Positions 37,127 through 44,193 of a stretch of 64,000 nucleotides of DNA are shown here, piece by piece. The DNA comes from an uncultured Mailhella sp. (GTDB lineage Bacteria > Desulfobacterota > Desulfovibrionia > Desulfovibrionales > Desulfovibrionaceae). A program made the translations under genes and the position numbers. The stretch is from the NCBI RefSeq assembly GCF_947631555.1, contig NZ_CANRLT010000001.1, forward strand, positions 35,793 to 99,792. Direction: 5' to 3'. The notes beneath the pieces were generated by a model. That model saw only the letters and a list, made by a program, of their open reading frames with translations. It was not told the DNA's origin and searched no databases. Position 1 is the stretch's first letter; each line of letters begins with the position of its first letter.

Positions 37127-38143
37127 ATGAACGCACAGAACATACAGGGTCTCTCTGTGAGCCGGGCCGAAGCCGGTCAGAAGCTCCTCAATTTCCTTCT
37201 CCGACGCGTAGACGCCGGAAAAGGAGAGCTGCACCGCTGGATACGCACGGGCCAGGTTCGCATCAATGGGAGGCGTGCCGGAGCCTTCGACCGCATTGAA
37301 GAAGGCGACATCGTCCGTGTTCCCCCTTTCGCCGTCTTGCTGCCCGCCGGAAGCCGAGGCCATGCCACCCCATTCCTTGGACAGGAAGACGCTGTCCGTT
37401 CCTCTCTGAACATCGTGTATGAAGATGAAGACGTCCTTGTGATCGATAAACCCTCTGGTCTGCCTGTGCAGGGCGGAACAGGGCATCGGGACAGCGTGGC
37501 GGCAAGACTCGCGCGGGAACGTGCTGGTGCCGGCTTTGTCCCGGCTCCCGTACACCGTCTGGACAGGGACACGACCGGTCTGCTCGCGGCGGGCAAGACC
37601 TATGCGGCCGTTCGTCTGCTCACCGATGCCCTGGCAGGGCGCGGCGGCACACCCCTGCGCAAGGAGTATCTGGCCTGGGCGGAAGGCCGCTGGCCCGGAG
37701 CGGAAGCTCGGGAGCTTCGCCATTTTTTGTTTAAGGACAGCCGGACGCAGCGGGTCAGGGCGCTGCCCGCCCCTGCGGCGGGAACGGTCGAAGCTCGCTG
37801 CATTGTCACCCCTCTGGAAACGCGGACTATCCATGACAGGGAATACAGCTTGCTTCTCGTGCATCTGCTTACGGGGAGAACGCATCAGATCCGCGCACAG
37901 CTCGCTGCCTGCGGCCACGCCGTTGCTGGCGATCCTTGGTACGGAACGGACGGCCGCCCTTCCTTTGGATTGAAACTGCACGCCTTTCGCCTGGAATTGC
38001 CACTGCCCCGAAAGGGACTCACAGTACTGACCTGCCCGCCCCACTGGTCTTTTCCCTGGGAGGTATCCGATTCCCTGTCTGATCTTGAACGCAGCCGAAC
38101 CGGTGTAAAGCTTTTTGTTCCGAACGTTTTTTCTGAGGATTGA
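37127..38143 (+). CDS. RluA-family 23S rRNA pseudouridine synthase (RluC/RluD type)
   Basis: A 338-residue enzyme making pseudouridine in large-subunit rRNA. An S4-like RNA-binding domain occupies about 10-70 (LLNFLLRRVDAGKGELHRWI), and the catalytic domain carries the nucleophile D146 in HRLDRDTTGLL, VIDKPSGLPVQ, and the GRTHQIRAQLA motif. The arrangement fits RluC/RluD; the exact uridines are not determined by sequence. The gene is divergent from rpsA and its stop marks the edge of an AT-rich island. Confidence 0.92.
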   Translation: MNAQNIQGLSVSRAEAGQKLLNFLLRRVDAGKGELHRWIRTGQVRINGRRAGAFDRIEEGDIVRVPPFAVLLPAGSRGHATPFLGQEDAVRSSLNIVYEDEDVLVIDKPSGLPVQGGTGHRDSVAARLARERAGAGFVPAPVHRLDRDTTGLLAAGKTYAAVRLLTDALAGRGGTPLRKEYLAWAEGRWPGAEARELRHFLFKDSRTQRVRALPAPAAGTVEARCIVTPLETRTIHDREYSLLLVHLLTGRTHQIRAQLAACGHAVAGDPWYGTDGRPSFGLKLHAFRLELPLPRKGLTVLTCPPHWSFPWEVSDSLSDLERSRTGVKLFVPNVFSED

Positions 38144-38341
38144 CAATTTCTTAGCATGTGACTATCAAAAATGCCATTGATTAAAATGCAGAAAATTGTT
38201 CTCTATGAAATTTGCTGCTCAAGAATTTGTATCTTTCATAGTATTTTTATATTAGCATACATAAGCCATTTTTAATGAAATTGTCTATCATGCAATAAAA
38301 TCTGTTTACGGACTAATATCCATGTTTACCCAAAAAATTAA
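38144..38341. other. AT-rich stretch with no recognised gene
   Basis: About 200 bases downstream of the pseudouridine synthase are clearly more AT-rich than the surrounding chromosome and lack a supported gene. They lead to the IS element and look like the edge of an acquired or decayed segment. An ATG at 38322 begins a short frame that the IS interrupts. Confidence 0.6.
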
Positions 38342-38360
38342 GGGGCTGTCCTAGCTAAGA
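38342..38360 (+). repeat. left terminal inverted repeat of the IS
   Basis: Nineteen bases, identical to the complement of the right end. The target duplication AAAATTAA lies immediately outside. Confidence 0.93.
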
Positions 38361-38381
38361 AAAAAGAGTTAGGATAGCAGC

Positions 38382-38910
38382 ATGTATGAAAGACGCAGCA
38401 GACTAGATAGTCGACAACAGACCGAACTTATAAAGTTTTTTGTGGCAGGGGCCACGGCAAGGGCTGCCGGAGAGATGGTGGGAGTAAACCGTAATACAGC
38501 CGTATCCTATTTCATGCGCTTACGGCGTCTTATTGCTTCGCACCTCCCTAGTTATCGGCTATCCGGAGAGATAGAAGCCGATGAAAGTTACTTTGGAGGG
38601 GTAAGAAAAGGAACAGGTGGAACCTGACAGTATAGTCTATACGGATACATTTTCAGCTTACAACGCCCTGGATATCAACGGGTTTCATCATCGTATCAAT
38701 CATTCCCAGAAATTTGCTGAACAATATAATCATATCAACGGGATAGAAAATTTCTGGAATCAGGCCAAAAGACACTTACGCCGCTTTAACGGTATTAAGC
38801 CTGAAAACTTTTACTGGTTCCTCAAGGAATGCGAATGGCGTTTCAATGGAGGCGATCATAAACAACTCCTAACTCAGCTAACTTATTGGGTAAAACAGAC
38901 AAAACATTAG
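38382..38910 (+). pseudogene. IS1595-family transposase, frameshifted by internal deletion
   Basis: Two frames are visible. The first (38382-38627) covers the N-terminal HTH region and the first catalytic Asp in EADESYFGGVRKG. The second, in another frame and in phase from about 38610 to 38910, resumes at QVEPDSIVYTDTFSAYN (second Asp) and runs through HINGIENFWNQAKRHLRR to the end. By comparison with the usual family order, a segment of roughly 40-45 residues between RKG and QVEPDS is missing and the frame is lost. The active-site residues remain but the core fold is broken, so the product should be inactive. Confidence 0.9.
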
Positions 38911-38929
38911 TCTTAGCTAGGACAGCCCC
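38911..38929 (-). repeat. right terminal inverted repeat of the IS
   Basis: Nineteen bases, perfect complement of 38342-38360, followed by the second copy of the 8-bp target duplication. Confidence 0.93.
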
Positions 38930-38960
38930 AAAATTAATCCGCGAAAAATCAACACCTATT

Positions 38961-39337
38961 TCATCAAAAATTCCTTTGTGGTTTGAGATCTCCCCCTTCA
39001 GGGGGGGGGAAGAGTAGTTGACAAAACGGCGAAGCCGATGAAATCCTATTCCGTAACCTCTCCCTTCCTTAACCGCCGGAGGCGCGAGCGTCAGCGAGCT
39101 GGTAGCGCAGGCGGCGTGTTTGTCCGGCTCTGCCGGCAAACATGGTCACGCCGCCGAAGCGGGGAAAGTCGCGCGAGCGTCAGCGAGCTGATAGCGCAGG
39201 CGGCGTGTTTGTCCGGCTCTGCCGGCAAACATGGTCACGCCGCCGAAGCGGGGAAAGGAGGGACAATCCGCACGGCCCCTATCCGCCGGTTGCGGAGTCA
39301 GTCGGCGGATGGGGGCGACTGTGGATTGAAACATCAA
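38961..39337 (+). repeat. Structured dispersed repeat, copy A
   Basis: A 377-base element with no supported gene. Its left end (TCATCAAAAATTCCTTTGTG...) and right end (GTGGATTGAAACATCAA, 39321-39337) are shared with copy B; the inner module GTAGTTGACAAAACGGCGAA (39014-39033) is also shared. The middle holds two 89-base tandem units able to form a large hairpin. Close to the right end a 15-bp hairpin (left arm from about 39276, right arm to about 39315) has the loop TGCGGAGTCA, which is identical in copy B. Function is unknown. Confidence 0.82.
39082..39259 (+). repeat. 89-bp tandem duplication within copy A
   Basis: Two units, 39082-39170 and 39171-39259, differ at one internal base plus the last bases. 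Each contains nested dyads: an outer GGCGGCGTG / CACGCCGCC pair and an inner CCGGC-TCT-GCCGG hairpin, so each unit can fold into one long stem. Copy B keeps the same fold with different bases. Confidence 0.85.
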
Positions 39338-39338
39338 T

Positions 39339-39560
39339 ACCGTCTTTCCTCCTGATGAGGTAGACACCCATCGTGTGTTTGCGCCGTTTGATATGGCACC
39401 GACTATTCTTGAAAGCATAGGTGCGCACATAGAAGGCGGACGGTTTGGGCTTGGAACTTCCCTGTATTCCAAACAAAAGATGCTTATTGAACAATATGGG
39501 GCGGACTATATCAACGAGGAATTCCAGAAGGAACATCCTTTTTATCTGACGCTCTTTTAA
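39339..39560 (+). pseudogene. C-terminal fragment of an LTA-synthase/sulfatase-type phosphotransferase
   Basis: About 73 residues in one frame ending in a normal stop. Pieces such as RVFAPFDMAPTILESIGAHI, FGLGTSLYSKQKMLIEQYG and YINEEFQK match the C-terminal end of the membrane sulfatase-fold enzymes that transfer glycerol-phosphate or phosphoethanolamine. The rest of a roughly 500-650 residue protein is absent; the match begins just after repeat copy A, so the gene was truncated at that boundary. An internal ATG (39375) could start a 61-residue peptide, but nothing suggests it is functional. Confidence 0.7.
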
Positions 39561-39582
39561 ATCCGCCACTGCCCAGACTGCA

Positions 39583-39620
39583 TGAACAACGCCGCCCTGC
39601 ATACAGGACGGCGTTGTTCA
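39583..39620. terminator. long intergenic hairpin between the sulfatase remnant and ybaB
   Basis: A 12-bp perfect outer stem (TGAACAACGCCG, 39583-39594, with its complement at 39609-39620) and a 4-bp inner stem with a CATA loop. There is no T-run on either side, so the termination role is uncertain. Confidence 0.55.
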
Positions 39621-39676
39621 GAACCAGACGCAATGTTTTAGGAAAGAGCGGTTCGGACGGTTTCCTTTTCGTGTTT

Positions 39677-39988
39677 CTAAAACATTCCGGGAAGATGGAT
39701 CCCGCCGGAAATATTGGCCATTTCCCGGTCAAGGTTGGCGCGGCCGATGCGCACGGCCTCGTTCACGGCGGTGATGATGAGATCCTGAAGCATCTCGGTG
39801 TCGCCGCTTTCCATGACGGACTTGTCAATGGCGATGGATTTCATCTCCTGCCGTCCGTTCATGACGACCTTGACCATACCGCCCCCGGCGGAGGCTTCCA
39901 CATTCTTTTCGGCCATCTCCTGCTGGAGTTTGGCTATTTTGTTCTGCATGATCTGGGCCTGGCGCAGCAGATCGTTCATGTTCTTCAT
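39677..39988 (-). CDS. ybaB: Nucleoid-associated protein YbaB/EbfC
   Basis: A 103-residue protein of the YbaB/EbfC family, a dimeric 'tweezer' that binds DNA and is classically encoded next to dnaX. N-terminal helices (MNDLLRQAQIMQNKIAKLQQ) lead into the conserved beta region VEASAGGGMVKVVMNGRQE and the helix ending in REMANISGG. Length and order are standard. It lies 56 bases downstream of dnaX on the same strand. The recR gene that often follows is not here; instead the sulfatase remnant and repeat island occupy that side. Confidence 0.95.
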   Translation of the reverse strand: MKNMNDLLRQAQIMQNKIAKLQQEMAEKNVEASAGGGMVKVVMNGRQEMKSIAIDKSVMESGDTEMLQDLIITAVNEAVRIGRANLDREMANISGGIHLPGMF

Positions 39989-40044
39989 ACATCATCTCCT
40001 GGATGCTTGCGGGCGTGGGACCCGCTGCCGTATGTTCGTTGTGG

Positions 40045-41832
40045 TTATCCGCCGGCAAGCGTACAGTGTACCAGCCGGGCGTCATAGACATCCTGAAATT
40101 TTTTTACCACGGGATGGTTTTCCATCTCCGCCTTGAGTTCGGCTTCCGTGCGCACGATTTTCTGCGGCGGGCGGAAAACGATGAAAAGCGGCCTTCCGGC
40201 CCATGTCGCGGCGAGCTTTTCCATGAGCCGCATTTTTTCCGGCCGCTGAAGCTGCTGGCTTATCACCTGAGAAAACGGCTGAAGAACCAGCCGGTCTCCG
40301 CGCACTTCGCCCAGGCATTGGCGCAGTATGGGAAGAGGTATCTCCCCCTTGCAGGAAGCCAGAAAACTGTCCCAGGAGAGAGAGGTGTCCACAGGGGCAT
40401 CCTTCCATGCGGTGTCGTCCTGCCGCAAACGAACCGTGGATTTCTTCTCCGCAGCTTCCGGCGGAGAAACGCTCGCTGGTGCTTTTGTTTTCACCGTTTC
40501 CAGCGCGGGCGCGGGCGGCACGAAGGCCGGCGCTGCCGGAGTCTGAACTTCGGGAGCCTCCGTGGACGGAAGTCCGGCAGCGGCGGCTTCCTTTTTTGGA
40601 GAGGCCTGCGGGGCGGGAGCAGGCTCCGAAGTGCTGCGGGAGCTTCCGGGCAAAGCCGGAGTCGTGGCAGCCGCAGCCGAAGAAGAGTGCGTGACCGGCC
40701 AGGTTTCCAGTTCTGCCAGCGGCAGGAGCCGTGGGAGCATGGCCAGATTCAGAAGCAGAAGTTCCAGCCCGGAAGAGGGTTCAAGGCTCGTGAGGATGCG
40801 GCGCTGGGAATCCAGCGTCATCTGCCATGCCGCGTGGATATACGTCAGGGAGAAGCGGGAGGCCGCGGCCGCGAGTCTTTCCTGCTCGGAAGGCGGGAGG
40901 TCGAGATCGCTGACGGCGTCCGGCCCCGCCTGCTTCAAAAGAAAAAGGTCGCGCCAGAGCGAGCCGAGTTCGCGCAGGAAAAAGCCCATATCGGCCCCTT
41001 GCGCAAGCACTTCGGACACCAGTTCAGTAATGGCCGGTACGTTTTGGGAAGCCAGAGCATCAAGAAGCCTGTCCATGACTTCCTGTCCGGCCAGTCCCAG
41101 CACTTCACGCGTCTGCCGGGCCGTGAGCTGCTCTTCCTGAGAAAGGCCCAGAGCCAGCACCTGCCCGAGAAGCGACATGGAGTCGCGCACGCTGCCCGCA
41201 GCGCGCCGGGCGATGAGGCGCACGGCTTCCTGTTCGAAAGGTCGCCCTTCCCGGCGCAGAATATCGGCGATATGCGCCTCGATGACGGGTTCCGGGATTT
41301 GGCGGAACACGAAGTGCTGACAGCGGCTCACGATGGTTACGGGGAACTTGTGCTGTTCCGTCGTGGCCATGATGAACGTCACCCGCGCGGGCGGCTCTTC
41401 CAATGTCTTCAGGAGGGCGTTGAACGCCTCCTTGGTGAGCATGTGGGCTTCGTCGATGATGAAGACCTTGTAGCGGCCTTCCAGGGGTGCGTATCCGACG
41501 GCGTCGCGCAGACGGCGGATGTCGTCGATACCGCGGTTGGACGCACCGTCGATTTCCACCACGTCCACGAAATTTCCCTGGGTGATGCGGCGGCAGGCAT
41601 CGCACTGATTGCACGGTTCGCCTGTGGGGGCGTGTTCGCAGTTCAAGGCCTTGGCAAATATGCGCGCAATGGTGGTCTTGCCCACGCCGCGTGTGCCGCT
41701 GAGCAGGTAGGCGGGAGCCACACGGTCTTCTCTGGCCGCGCGGGAAAGAATGGCGCGAACCATATCCTGTCCCACCACCTCGGCGAATGTCTGCGGCCTG
41801 TACAAAGCCGCGAGAGAAGCGTTTGCCGCCAT
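40045..41832 (-). CDS. dnaX: DNA polymerase III subunits gamma and tau
   Basis: A 595-residue clamp-loader ATPase. The N-terminal AAA+ module has Walker A GTRGVGKTT near 44-52, the zinc-binding Cys group CEHAPTGEPCNQCDAC, Walker B VFIIDEAHML, the SNRGIDDIRRLRDA segment and the arginine-finger SRC motif (TIVSRCQHF). Domains for oligomerisation follow, then a low-complexity Ala/Pro region and a C-terminal tau-like domain. At codons 412-414 the sequence contains the heptamer A-AAA-AAG in the correct phase for -1 slippage (40591-40597, minus strand). The -1 frame stays open to 40082, so the classical short gamma would not be made. It is co-directional with ybaB. Confidence 0.95.
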   Translation of the reverse strand: MAANASLAALYRPQTFAEVVGQDMVRAILSRAAREDRVAPAYLLSGTRGVGKTTIARIFAKALNCEHAPTGEPCNQCDACRRITQGNFVDVVEIDGASNRGIDDIRRLRDAVGYAPLEGRYKVFIIDEAHMLTKEAFNALLKTLEEPPARVTFIMATTEQHKFPVTIVSRCQHFVFRQIPEPVIEAHIADILRREGRPFEQEAVRLIARRAAGSVRDSMSLLGQVLALGLSQEEQLTARQTREVLGLAGQEVMDRLLDALASQNVPAITELVSEVLAQGADMGFFLRELGSLWRDLFLLKQAGPDAVSDLDLPPSEQERLAAAASRFSLTYIHAAWQMTLDSQRRILTSLEPSSGLELLLLNLAMLPRLLPLAELETWPVTHSSSAAAATTPALPGSSRSTSEPAPAPQASPKKEAAAAGLPSTEAPEVQTPAAPAFVPPAPALETVKTKAPASVSPPEAAEKKSTVRLRQDDTAWKDAPVDTSLSWDSFLASCKGEIPLPILRQCLGEVRGDRLVLQPFSQVISQQLQRPEKMRLMEKLAATWAGRPLFIVFRPPQKIVRTEAELKAEMENHPVVKKFQDVYDARLVHCTLAGG

Positions 41833-42030
41833 GTCCCTTTCCTCTCCCCCCTGCGCAGTTTCAAAATGCGGCGCAAAGCTGAAAAATCCTACGTTCTTGC
41901 CGCGCTGTGGTCAAGCCTCATTTTTTGCACGGGCGTTTCATTTTATCCTATTGATTTCCATAATGTTTATACGTTTTATGAGCCTTCCGGATGCTGCCGC
42001 CAAAAAGTTACCTTGGGGCCGGTTCTTAAC

Positions 42031-42058
42031 TGGACATTCCCAATAACCTGGTTATGAT
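42031..42058 (+). promoter_or_regulatory. promoter of the glycine-zipper lipoprotein gene
   Basis: A -35 TGGACA (42031-42036), a 16-base spacer and -10 TATGAT (42053-42058); both hexamers match five of six consensus bases. The gap to dnaX (267 bases) also holds an AT-rich stretch; a strong TAAGGAG ribosome site precedes the ATG. Confidence 0.7.
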
Positions 42059-42099
42059 AGTTTCATTATTATGACCTTAACTCCTTAAGGAGTACATTT

Positions 42100-42585
42100 A
42101 TGCACGTTTCCAGATGGACAGCCTTTGTCGTAGGTGCGTTCATGGCGTTCACGCTTTCGGCCGTTTCCGGCTGCGCTCCCCGCGTAGGCGGAAATGACTA
42201 TTCCGTAGGCCAGACGCGCAGTGCACAGACCATTTATCATGCCACGGTCACGTCCGTACATCAGGTGGCCATCAATTCCAGCGGCAACACCCGCCAGCTT
42301 GCTGGCGGAGCCATCGGTTCCGTGGCCGGCGGCGTCATAGGCAGCACCATGGGACACGGTTCAGGCCGCACTCTCGCCACCCTCGGCGGCGCGCTCCTCG
42401 GCGGACTTCTCGGCGCCGGCGCCGGCGACGCCACCGCGCATCAGACCGGCCAGGAAATCACCGTAAAGTATGACGATGGCAGCGAAGAATCCATCGTTCA
42501 GGGCATGGATCCCATTGTCTACACAGGTCAGCGTGTCCGCGTGCTCGTCGATGCCAACGGAACCCGCCGGGTAGTTCCTGAATAG
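42100..42585 (+). CDS. Glycine-zipper outer-membrane lipoprotein (SlyB/Pcp-like)
   Basis: A 161-residue lipoprotein. The signal peptide ends in the lipobox AVSGC (Cys near 25). A glycine-zipper double-helix region follows (LAGGAIGSVAGGVIGSTMG then LATLGGALLGGLLGAGAG), then a C-terminal beta domain ending in VRVLVDANGTRRVVPE. SlyB-type proteins protect outer-membrane integrity under stress. The ribosome site TAAGGAG and the -10/-35 pair upstream suggest strong expression. The next gene follows after 38 bases. Confidence 0.88.
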   Translation: MHVSRWTAFVVGAFMAFTLSAVSGCAPRVGGNDYSVGQTRSAQTIYHATVTSVHQVAINSSGNTRQLAGGAIGSVAGGVIGSTMGHGSGRTLATLGGALLGGLLGAGAGDATAHQTGQEITVKYDDGSEESIVQGMDPIVYTGQRVRVLVDANGTRRVVPE

Positions 42586-42623
42586 CCCCTTATCCTGCAA
42601 CCCCATCTTCTTCGGAGGATCAG

Positions 42624-43178
42624 ATGCTCGACCCGAAACAGTGTGTTCTCTTCAGCGGCGGCGCGGCCGGCGCGGAACAATTCTTTGGCGCCCAAGCGGA
42701 AGCGTGGGGCATCGAAGAGGTCAACTACAGCTTTGAAGGCCACCAGAACGAACGCACCCGCGGCGTGCGTGTGCTCACTCAGGATGAGCTGGCACTCAAG
42801 GACGTCAGCATGACCTATGTCTCCCGTCTGATGGGCCGCGAATACACCCGCGCCCCTCTGTTCCGCAAGGTGCTTCAGTCCATCTGCTGGCAGGTCAGCA
42901 GCGGCAGCGAAGTCCTCGTCATCGGCACGATTCAGGCGGACAAGACGGTTCGCGGCGGCACCGGTTGGGGAGCGGAATTCGCCAAGCTCTGCAACAAGCC
43001 GCTGCTCGTCTTCGACCAGACCCGCGATGCCTGGTTCCGCTGGATCAACGACGACTGGGTGAAGAAGGACTCCCCCATCATTAAACATCAGCGCTTTACC
43101 GCCACGGGTACGCGCTTTCTGGAAGCCAACGGCCGGCGTGCCATCGTGGAACTGTACGCCCGTTCGTTCAATCGCTAA
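42624..43178 (+). CDS. Conserved-looking hypothetical protein, possible SLOG/Rossmann-type nucleotide-binding protein
   Basis: A 184-residue soluble protein with no confidently recognised family. The opening CVLFSGGAAGAEQFFGAQAE (glycine-rich loop after a first strand) and the later EVLVIGTIQ and GGTGWGAEFAKLC, LLVFDQTRDAWFRW segments recall SLOG/YpsA-like Rossmann folds that bind nucleotides or nucleosides; this is inference from pattern. It has no signal peptide or membrane segment. A GGAGGATCAG ribosome site precedes the start. It lies after the lipoprotein gene and is closed by a terminator. Confidence 0.75.
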   Translation: MLDPKQCVLFSGGAAGAEQFFGAQAEAWGIEEVNYSFEGHQNERTRGVRVLTQDELALKDVSMTYVSRLMGREYTRAPLFRKVLQSICWQVSSGSEVLVIGTIQADKTVRGGTGWGAEFAKLCNKPLLVFDQTRDAWFRWINDDWVKKDSPIIKHQRFTATGTRFLEANGRRAIVELYARSFNR

Positions 43179-43200
43179 GGCTTTCCGGCGCTCTTTTGTG

Positions 43201-43240
43201 ATCCGCCCTTCCGTCAAGGAGGGGCGGATTGCCGTTTTTT
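43201..43240 (+). terminator. intrinsic terminator after the hypothetical gene
   Basis: A 12-bp stem (43201-43212 / 43218-43229, one wobble) followed after five bases by T6. It separates the hypothetical gene from rarD. Confidence 0.85.
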
Positions 43241-43272
43241 CTCTCCGCCTTAACCGACCGCTTTTTCCAGCC

Positions 43273-44193
43273 ATGCGTTTTTCTCCTCTCTTGTCCCTCT
43301 CCGGCGAACGTGCCGGAGCCGCAGCAGGTGCAGCCGCCGGCTTTTCGGCACATCTGCTCTGGGGCGTCGCCGTACTTTTCTGGCCGCTGCTTGCCGATAT
43401 GTCGCCCGTGTCCATCATGGCGCACCGGATGATCTGGTCCTGCGTGTTCATGGGGCTGCTTCTCCTTTTCGCCGGTCAGATTCGGGGGCTTTGCAGTCTG
43501 ACGAAGGAACTGAAGACCCTGCGCCGCATCTTCTGGTCCGCCGTACTTCTGGGCACGAACTGGAGCATTTTTCTCTGGGCGGTGAACACCGGGCAGGTCA
43601 TAGAAGCGTCCCTTGGCTACTTCATCACGCCCCTGCTCAACGTCCTCATGGGCAGAATCCTTCTTGGCGAACGTCTCTCACGCCTTCAGGCTCTCGCCAT
43701 CCTTCTGGCCGCAGCGGGCGTGACCTTCAGTGTGGCAGCCTACGGCCGTGTCCCATTGACAGGTCTGTGTCTGGCCGGAACCTTCGCCATGTATGGCTAC
43801 CTCCAGAAAACCATCCGTGTTGCGCCGCTCCCCGGCTTTTTCGCCCAGACGCTTCTGCTTGCGCCTCTTGCCCTGCTCTGGCTCGCCTGCATGGAACAGG
43901 GGCTCGGCTTCTTTGGTCACGGCAGCGTCCGTCAGCTCCAGCTTATGGGCACGGTCCTCTTCACGGCGGTGCCGCTTCTGTTCTTTGGTTATGCGGCACG
44001 CCATGTGACGCTGGCCACCATCGGCATTCTTCAGTACGTCAGTCCCTCCCTCAATTTCCTTCTGGCCGTTACCGTACTGGGGGAAACCATGAAGGCACCG
44101 GACAGAATAGCCTTTCCGGTGATCTGGCTGGCACTTGCCATATACACCTGGGACGCGCTACACGAGTTTCGCAGGATGAAGGAAAGACCATGA
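43273..44193 (+). CDS. rarD: EamA/RarD-family transporter
   Basis: A 306-residue membrane protein with ten expected helices in two EamA repeats, of the RarD (chloramphenicol-sensitive) subgroup of drug/metabolite transporters. The RarD-like hallmarks are HLLWGVAVLFWPLL, LGTNWSIFLWAVNTGQVIEASLGYFI and IGILQYVSPSLNFLLAV. The natural substrate is unknown. The start at 43273 is preferred to a longer frame from 43138, which would overlap the previous gene. Its stop overlaps the start of ispG by 4 bases (ATGA), so the pair is co-translated. Confidence 0.9.
   Translation: MRFSPLLSLSGERAGAAAGAAAGFSAHLLWGVAVLFWPLLADMSPVSIMAHRMIWSCVFMGLLLLFAGQIRGLCSLTKELKTLRRIFWSAVLLGTNWSIFLWAVNTGQVIEASLGYFITPLLNVLMGRILLGERLSRLQALAILLAAAGVTFSVAAYGRVPLTGLCLAGTFAMYGYLQKTIRVAPLPGFFAQTLLLAPLALLWLACMEQGLGFFGHGSVRQLQLMGTVLFTAVPLLFFGYAARHVTLATIGILQYVSPSLNFLLAVTVLGETMKAPDRIAFPVIWLALAIYTWDALHEFRRMKERP

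Larger units (their letters stand above)
38342..38929 (+). mobile_element. IS1595-family insertion sequence (IS1016-like), internally deleted
   Basis: A 588-base element with perfect 19-bp terminal inverted repeats (GGGGCTGTCCTAGCTAAGA at 38342-38360 and its complement at 38911-38929), flanked by an identical 8-bp direct repeat AAAATTAA (38334-38341 and 38930-38937). Eight-base target duplications are typical of IS1595. The inside holds a broken transposase. Lower GC than its neighbours marks it as a recent arrival. It cannot move on its own but could be mobilised by an intact relative. Confidence 0.93.

Noticed and set aside
39321..39332. GTGGATTGAAAC as evidence of a CRISPR array
   Set aside because: There is no repeat-spacer periodicity around any copy and no cas gene in the window; only similarity of the end is reported.
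40003..42057. 684-codon plus-strand open frame opposite dnaX
   Set aside because: dnaX on the minus strand explains the region; the opposite frame is Arg/Gly-rich without any family motif.
43491..44189. Longer IspG starting at 43491
   Set aside because: This frame lies inside rarD and has no similarity to IspG.
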